Assembly: GCA_964523375.1 (NCBI GenBank)
Contig: CAZFYG010000023.1
Span: 1 to 9,682 of the forward strand
Source: CAJQGY01 sp964523375
GTDB taxonomy: Bacteria > Pseudomonadota > Gammaproteobacteria > Magnimaribacterales > D2472
Direction of reading: 5' to 3'
Length of the DNA stretch: 9,682 bases
Shown here in pieces: positions 7,241 through 9,682 of this stretch. Within the stretch, counting starts at the first letter, position 1; each line of letters starts with the position of its first letter. Position numbers and translations under genes: made by a program. The notes beneath the pieces are model-generated. The model had not been told where the DNA came from and did not search any database. It saw nothing but the letters and a program-made list of their open reading frames with translations.

Positions 7241-7639
7241 CTAGTCTCTCCAGCCACCTCTATCAAATATCCTCATATACGTTAATTGATCATGCTCTGA
7301 TTCATTGATAACTTTTGCATAATCTCCTGATTGAACCAACACTACATCGCCAGATGATAAATCATATGAATCTTCATGTTGAATCCCGTAAGAAGGATCT
7401 GAACCATGGCCTTCAGTTGAATTCATATACTCAATAACTTCCATAGTTCCTCTTCCGTTAGTAATAATATAAACAACATCTGAATCTATTAATTTATGGC
7501 CTTTTGTAGATTTTCCTGGCTCAATAATGGTCCTACTAGCAATAACTCTTTCAAGCAAACTATTTGTCCATACTGAGTAATCACTTCCAGCTGTTTTAGG
7601 CGCACCACCTACTCTAAAATTATTATATTTTTTCGCCAT
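7241..7639 (-). CDS. Small cupin-like protein of unknown function
   Basis: The 132-aa protein reads as a single-domain cupin beta-barrel, with no signal peptide or membrane segment. The first cupin block is PGKSTKGHKL...DVVYIITNGRGTMEV (41-68) and the second is GDVVLVQSGDYAKVIN (97-112). Compared with the classical metal-binding motifs, only H48 of the first block is kept, with D54 where Glu is usual. In the second block Pro becomes Q103 and the His ligand becomes A108, while N112 is kept. Metal binding is therefore doubtful, and a sugar- or ligand-binding role is as likely as an enzyme. ATG 7639 is supported by AGGGG (plus-strand 7646-7650) 6 nt upstream. It is the first gene of a minus-strand pair with the MerC-like gene and is divergent from metY. 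I do not recognise a specific function. Confidence 0.75.
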   Translation of the reverse strand: MAKKYNNFRVGGAPKTAGSDYSVWTNSLLERVIASRTIIEPGKSTKGHKLIDSDVVYIITNGRGTMEVIEYMNSTEGHGSDPSYGIQHEDSYDLSSGDVVLVQSGDYAKVINESEHDQLTYMRIFDRGGWRD

Positions 7640-7680
7640 TTTTAACCCCTTTATTGAATAAAATTAACTTAGATTAAGTT

Positions 7681-7709
7681 ACCATACTTTGATGATAACC
7701 TGTTGTAAA
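7681..7709 (-). promoter_or_regulatory. Promoter of the cupin-merC unit
   Basis: On the minus strand TTTACA (plus 7704-7709, 5 of 6 matches to TTGACA) is followed after exactly 17 bp by TATGGT (plus 7681-7686, 4 of 6). Transcription would begin near 7674 and give a leader of about 35 nt that includes the AGGGG ribosome binding site. The -35 box overlaps the one proposed for the divergent metY promoter. Motif-based inference. Confidence 0.5.
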
Positions 7710-7732
7710 TCCCTGTAGAATGATTATATAAT
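7703..7732 (+). promoter_or_regulatory. Promoter of metY
   Basis: TTGTAA (7703-7708, 4 of 6 matches to TTGACA) is followed after 18 bp by a perfect TATAAT (7727-7732). The -10 box lies inside a perfect 12-bp palindrome, GATTATATAATC (7722-7733). Transcription would start near 7739, exactly where the riboswitch's outer stem begins. This agreement of two independent signals raises confidence. Confidence 0.65.
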
Positions 7733-7738
7733 CTTTTT

Positions 7739-7790
7739 TTACCACGCTTTTTGATTCAGCTTGCTAGCGTGTAATAAATAAGCTAAAAAG
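7739..7790 (+). promoter_or_regulatory. SAM-II-type riboswitch upstream of metY
   Basis: The SAM-II aptamer is a compact H-type pseudoknot that binds S-adenosylmethionine. Stem P1 is CACGCT (7743-7748) with AGCGTG (7766-7771), extended by TTA (7739-7741) with TAA (7772-7774) and one bulged C. The 17-nt loop contains AGCTT (7758-7762), a perfect complement of AAGCT (7780-7784) downstream, which forms the pseudoknot P2. The linker AATAAAT and the tail GCTAAAAAG closely match the known marine metagenomic SAM-II aptamer as I remember it, including the 17-nt P1 loop. The gene behind it, metY, is a classic SAM-II target and the promoter starts at its 5' edge. SAM binding should lower metY expression. 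The related SAM-V class shares the binding core and is the main alternative. Recognised by eye, without a covariance search. Confidence 0.85.
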
Positions 7791-7848
7791 AAGAATTCTT
7801 AAAAAAAATTCCTATTTTTTTATGCTGATAATATTAACTTTTATTATT

Positions 7849-7852
7849 AGGA
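7849..7852 (+). promoter_or_regulatory. Ribosome binding site that sets the metY start
   Basis: AGGA lies 8 nt before the ATG at 7861. The in-frame ATG at 7822 has no Shine-Dalgarno sequence in reach and would add a 13-residue hydrophobic extension foreign to this family. The site TAGGAA (7848-7853) is exactly complementary to TTCCTA (7809-7814), so it could be hidden in a 6-bp hairpin between riboswitch and gene. Confidence 0.65.
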
Positions 7853-7860
7853 AAAATATC

Positions 7861-9156
7861 ATGACGAAAATATACAAAAACCCAGAAACGATTGGTTTAC
7901 ATGCTGGCTGGAGAAAAGATGAGAATACTAATTCCGTAGCTGTTCCAATTCATCAAACAACAAGCTATGAATTCAATAGCACAGAACATGCTGCAAATTT
8001 ATTTGGGCTTTCAGAATTAGGTAATATCTACTCAAGGATTATGAACCCAACATGTGATGTTCTTGAGAATAGATTAGCTGCATTAGAGGGCGGTGTTATG
8101 GCTCTTGCTGTATCTTCTGGCCAAGCGGCATCAGCTTACGCTATTCAAAATATTGCAAAGAATGGTGATAATATTGTTGCATCCTCGCATTTATACGGCG
8201 GCACATACAACCAGTTTAAAAATGTCTTCAGTGACATGGGTATCGAAGTTAGGTTTGTTGACCCATCTGACCCTAATAATTTTTTGAAACATACAGATGA
8301 TAAAACAAGAGCCTATTATGGTGAAATCTTACCTAATCCAAGTTTTGAAGTATTTCCAATCCAAGAGGTTGCAGACCTTGGAAGGCCCTTGGGAATTCCA
8401 TTAATTGTAGATAATACTGCAGCTCCAATAATCTGCAAACCTATAGAACATGGTGCAGCTATTGTTATTCATTCAACTACTAAATTTATTGGTGGTCATG
8501 GAACATCTATAGGTGGAATAATTATAGATAGTGGTAATTTTGATTGGGAGTCTGCAGGGCAAGAGCGACAACCTGCCTTAAATACTCCGGATCCTTCATA
8601 TGGAGGCGCAGTTTGGGTTGAGGCAGTAAAACCCCTTGGGCCAATTGCATATCTTTTAAAAGCAAGAGTTACCTTGCTAAGAGATATGGGAGCAGCCATG
8701 AGCCCATTTAATGCTTTTATGTTTATACAGGGCCTTGAAACACTTTCACTAAGAATCAGGGAGCATTCTGTAAATGCAGAAAAAGTTGCTCAATTTTTAT
8801 CATCTCACCCAGCAGTAGAAAAGGTAATATATCCTTCAGTACAATCTGGTACTGCAAAAGAAAGAGCTGAAAAATACCTTAAAGGCGGTAATGGTGCGCT
8901 TATGGGTGTTGAGTTGAAGGGTGGGGTAGAATCTGGCAAAAAGTTCATTGACTCCCTAGAGCTGTTATACCATGTTGCTAACATTGGTGACTCTAAGTCA
9001 CTCGCCATACATCCAGCCAGCACTACACATAGTCAGCTTTCTCCAGAAGAGCAGTTAGCAGCAGGGGTTACACCTGGCTTTGTTAGGCTATCTATTGGAA
9101 TAGAGCACATAGATGATATTATTGATGATATTAATCAGTCATTAGAGCAAATTTAA
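7861..9156 (+). CDS. metY: O-acetylhomoserine sulfhydrylase (O-acetylhomoserine aminocarboxypropyltransferase)
   Basis: This PLP enzyme of the Cys/Met metabolism family makes homocysteine from O-acetylhomoserine and sulfide, the direct sulfhydrylation route to methionine. The 431-aa length is normal. Visible motifs are GLHAGWRKDE (12-21), the phosphate-anchoring IYSRIMNPT (56-64), SSGQAA (85-90), LIVDNTAAP (181-189, with D184 contacting the PLP ring) and HSTTKFIGGHGTSIGG (204-219), in which K208 is the PLP lysine. The C-terminal IHPASTTHSQL motif, which binds the substrate carboxylate, is present. The start is ATG 7861, set by AGGA 8 nt upstream and by the family's N-terminus; ATG 7822 is rejected. 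A SAM-II riboswitch in the leader implies repression by SAM. A glycosyltransferase-like gene follows after 5 nt. Homocysteine synthesis is the best call, though sibling enzymes of this family can use other homoserine or cysteine esters. Confidence 0.95.
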   Translation: MTKIYKNPETIGLHAGWRKDENTNSVAVPIHQTTSYEFNSTEHAANLFGLSELGNIYSRIMNPTCDVLENRLAALEGGVMALAVSSGQAASAYAIQNIAKNGDNIVASSHLYGGTYNQFKNVFSDMGIEVRFVDPSDPNNFLKHTDDKTRAYYGEILPNPSFEVFPIQEVADLGRPLGIPLIVDNTAAPIICKPIEHGAAIVIHSTTKFIGGHGTSIGGIIIDSGNFDWESAGQERQPALNTPDPSYGGAVWVEAVKPLGPIAYLLKARVTLLRDMGAAMSPFNAFMFIQGLETLSLRIREHSVNAEKVAQFLSSHPAVEKVIYPSVQSGTAKERAEKYLKGGNGALMGVELKGGVESGKKFIDSLELLYHVANIGDSKSLAIHPASTTHSQLSPEEQLAAGVTPGFVRLSIGIEHIDDIIDDINQSLEQI

Positions 9157-9161
9157 TTATT

Positions 9162-9668
9162 TTGAGCCAAGAATTAGTAACATATATTATTCTTGGCTCA
9201 AAAGCTCGCCTATCAAAAGTAAAATATTTTAAAACAGACGCTCACGAACAATGTGTTCATTTAAACTATGATAAGAGTATTGAAAAAACATTAGACTCAG
9301 TTATTACTCAGTCTCATGGAAGCTTGATAGTATTGCTTCCTCCGTCCTCCATCCCAAATTCAGATAGTAGAGACACTCTCAAGAAAATATCTTTAGTCAA
9401 TGTTTCTGCTTGGGGTTGGTTTAAGTACAATAGTAAACGTAAAAATCTTGCTCAAAATTTGGGAAAAATAAGTACATTTATAAGCGGGGTGCCTTCTCTT
9501 GAGCAAGGTCTATACTTTAGTAAGAGACTGTATTTTTCTATTGGTGGAATAGGTGAGGTTGGCAGCTCTCCATTTGCAGAGATCTCTAAAAGACTGCAAT
9601 CGCGCTTAGACCCTCAAAAACCACTTCAACCTCTTTCAATAAGAACAAAAAACCTTAAAATTAGTTAA
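9162..9668 (+). CDS. Reduced glycosyltransferase family 2-like protein, probably non-catalytic
   Basis: This 168-aa protein resembles the C-terminal two thirds of the small family 2 glycosyltransferases annotated as rSAM/selenodomain-associated transferase 2. The matching parts are SLIVLLPPSSIP (like the family's LFLHADT-x-P), AWGWFKYN, then ISGVPSLEQGLYFSKRLYFSIGGIGE (like GDQ-x-hFVRR-x-hF-x-x-hGGFPE) and PFAEISKRL (like the catalytic MEDVELSRRL). The GT-A nucleotide-binding start with its DGGSTD motif is missing. The GDQ and MED acidic residues are largely replaced (LEQ, FAE), so catalysis is doubtful. The start is TTG at 9162, 5 nt after metY; the frame contains no Met codon, so no ATG start exists. 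Translation is probably coupled to metY and the gene may share its SAM control. It could be a decaying gene or a repurposed domain. The family link comes from motif memory and is moderate. Confidence 0.6.
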   Translation: MSQELVTYIILGSKARLSKVKYFKTDAHEQCVHLNYDKSIEKTLDSVITQSHGSLIVLLPPSSIPNSDSRDTLKKISLVNVSAWGWFKYNSKRKNLAQNLGKISTFISGVPSLEQGLYFSKRLYFSIGGIGEVGSSPFAEISKRLQSRLDPQKPLQPLSIRTKNLKIS

Positions 9669-9682
9669 TGGAGAGTTCATAT
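9668..9682 (+). CDS. Start of a downstream gene, cut by the window edge
   Basis: The stop of the preceding gene and a new ATG share a base (TAATG, 9666-9670). Five codons follow before the window ends (Met-Glu-Ser-Ser-Tyr). Stop-start overlaps like this are typical of translationally coupled operon genes. Too little is visible to name a product, and the frame could close just beyond the edge. Confidence 0.4.

Noticed and set aside
7791..7821. Palindrome AAGAATTCTT (7791-7800) and A8/T7 hairpin (7801-7821) as an intrinsic terminator after the riboswitch.
   Set aside because: The stems are almost pure A-T, so stable termination is unlikely; a translational mechanism fits better.
7822..7860. 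Hydrophobic 13-residue N-terminal extension of metY from ATG 7822.
   Set aside because: There is no ribosome binding site for 7822, a good one for 7861, and MetY is cytoplasmic with its family N-terminus beginning at 7861.
8093..8287. Open frame of 64 codons on the plus strand within metY.
   Set aside because: It is an out-of-frame shadow of metY with a composition unlike a real protein and no ribosome binding site.
8496..9023. Two minus-strand open frames (8496-8699 and 8805-9023) within metY.
   Set aside because: They are antisense shadows of a well-conserved coding sequence, without start signals or recognisable motifs.
1..9682. CRISPR array, prophage, insertion sequence, toxin-antitoxin or defence island.
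   Set aside because: No repeat-spacer pattern, terminal inverted repeats, transposase, integrase or known defence motif is visible. The genes are mostly housekeeping and nutrient-related.

Overview
This is an AT-rich stretch from a compact, free-living Gram-negative genome. I infer a marine gammaproteobacterium of the SAR86 type, because it combines very short intergenic gaps, a large TonB-dependent outer-membrane receptor, a gammaproteobacteria-like threonyl-tRNA synthetase and a MerC-type membrane protein. That placement is an inference from gene content and composition, not a phylogeny. I see no mobile element, CRISPR array, complete tRNA or rRNA.

Layout, left to right. (1) thrS (139-2073, +) and yidD (2079-2273, +) form a tight pair. 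thrS has a TATAAT box exactly 7 nt before its ATG and could be leaderless. Its editing-site HxxxH motif is altered, and yidD stops early at a G-run. (2) A 188-bp gap holds a weak terminator, an extended -10 promoter and a triple direct repeat. It leads to a 961-aa TonB-dependent receptor (2462-5347, +) that ends in a strong terminator. (3) A hot-dog acyl-CoA thioesterase (5411-5890, +) and a secreted endonuclease/exonuclease/phosphatase-family protein (5897-6886, +) follow as a two-gene unit. Their likely promoter is built into the receptor's terminator. (4) A MerC-like membrane protein (6876-7220, -) and a small cupin-like protein (7241-7639, -) are read the other way. The last gene of each unit overlaps the other tail-to-tail by 11 nt. 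(5) A divergent regulatory region (7640-7860) carries back-to-back promoters and a SAM-II-type riboswitch. It serves metY (7861-9156, +), O-acetylhomoserine sulfhydrylase. metY is followed after 5 nt by a reduced glycosyltransferase-like protein (9162-9668, +), and the next gene probably starts in a TAATG overlap at the right edge.

How the genes fit together: metY makes homocysteine for methionine and SAM, so a SAM-sensing riboswitch in its leader closes a feedback loop. The receptor, thioesterase and secreted phosphodiesterase-like protein fit a scavenging lifestyle, but no shared substrate can be named. I found no clear undescribed multi-gene system. The most informative non-obvious signals are the SAM-II aptamer, the altered ThrRS editing motif, the yidD frame break and the two identical promoter-to-ATG arrangements that suggest leaderless mRNAs.
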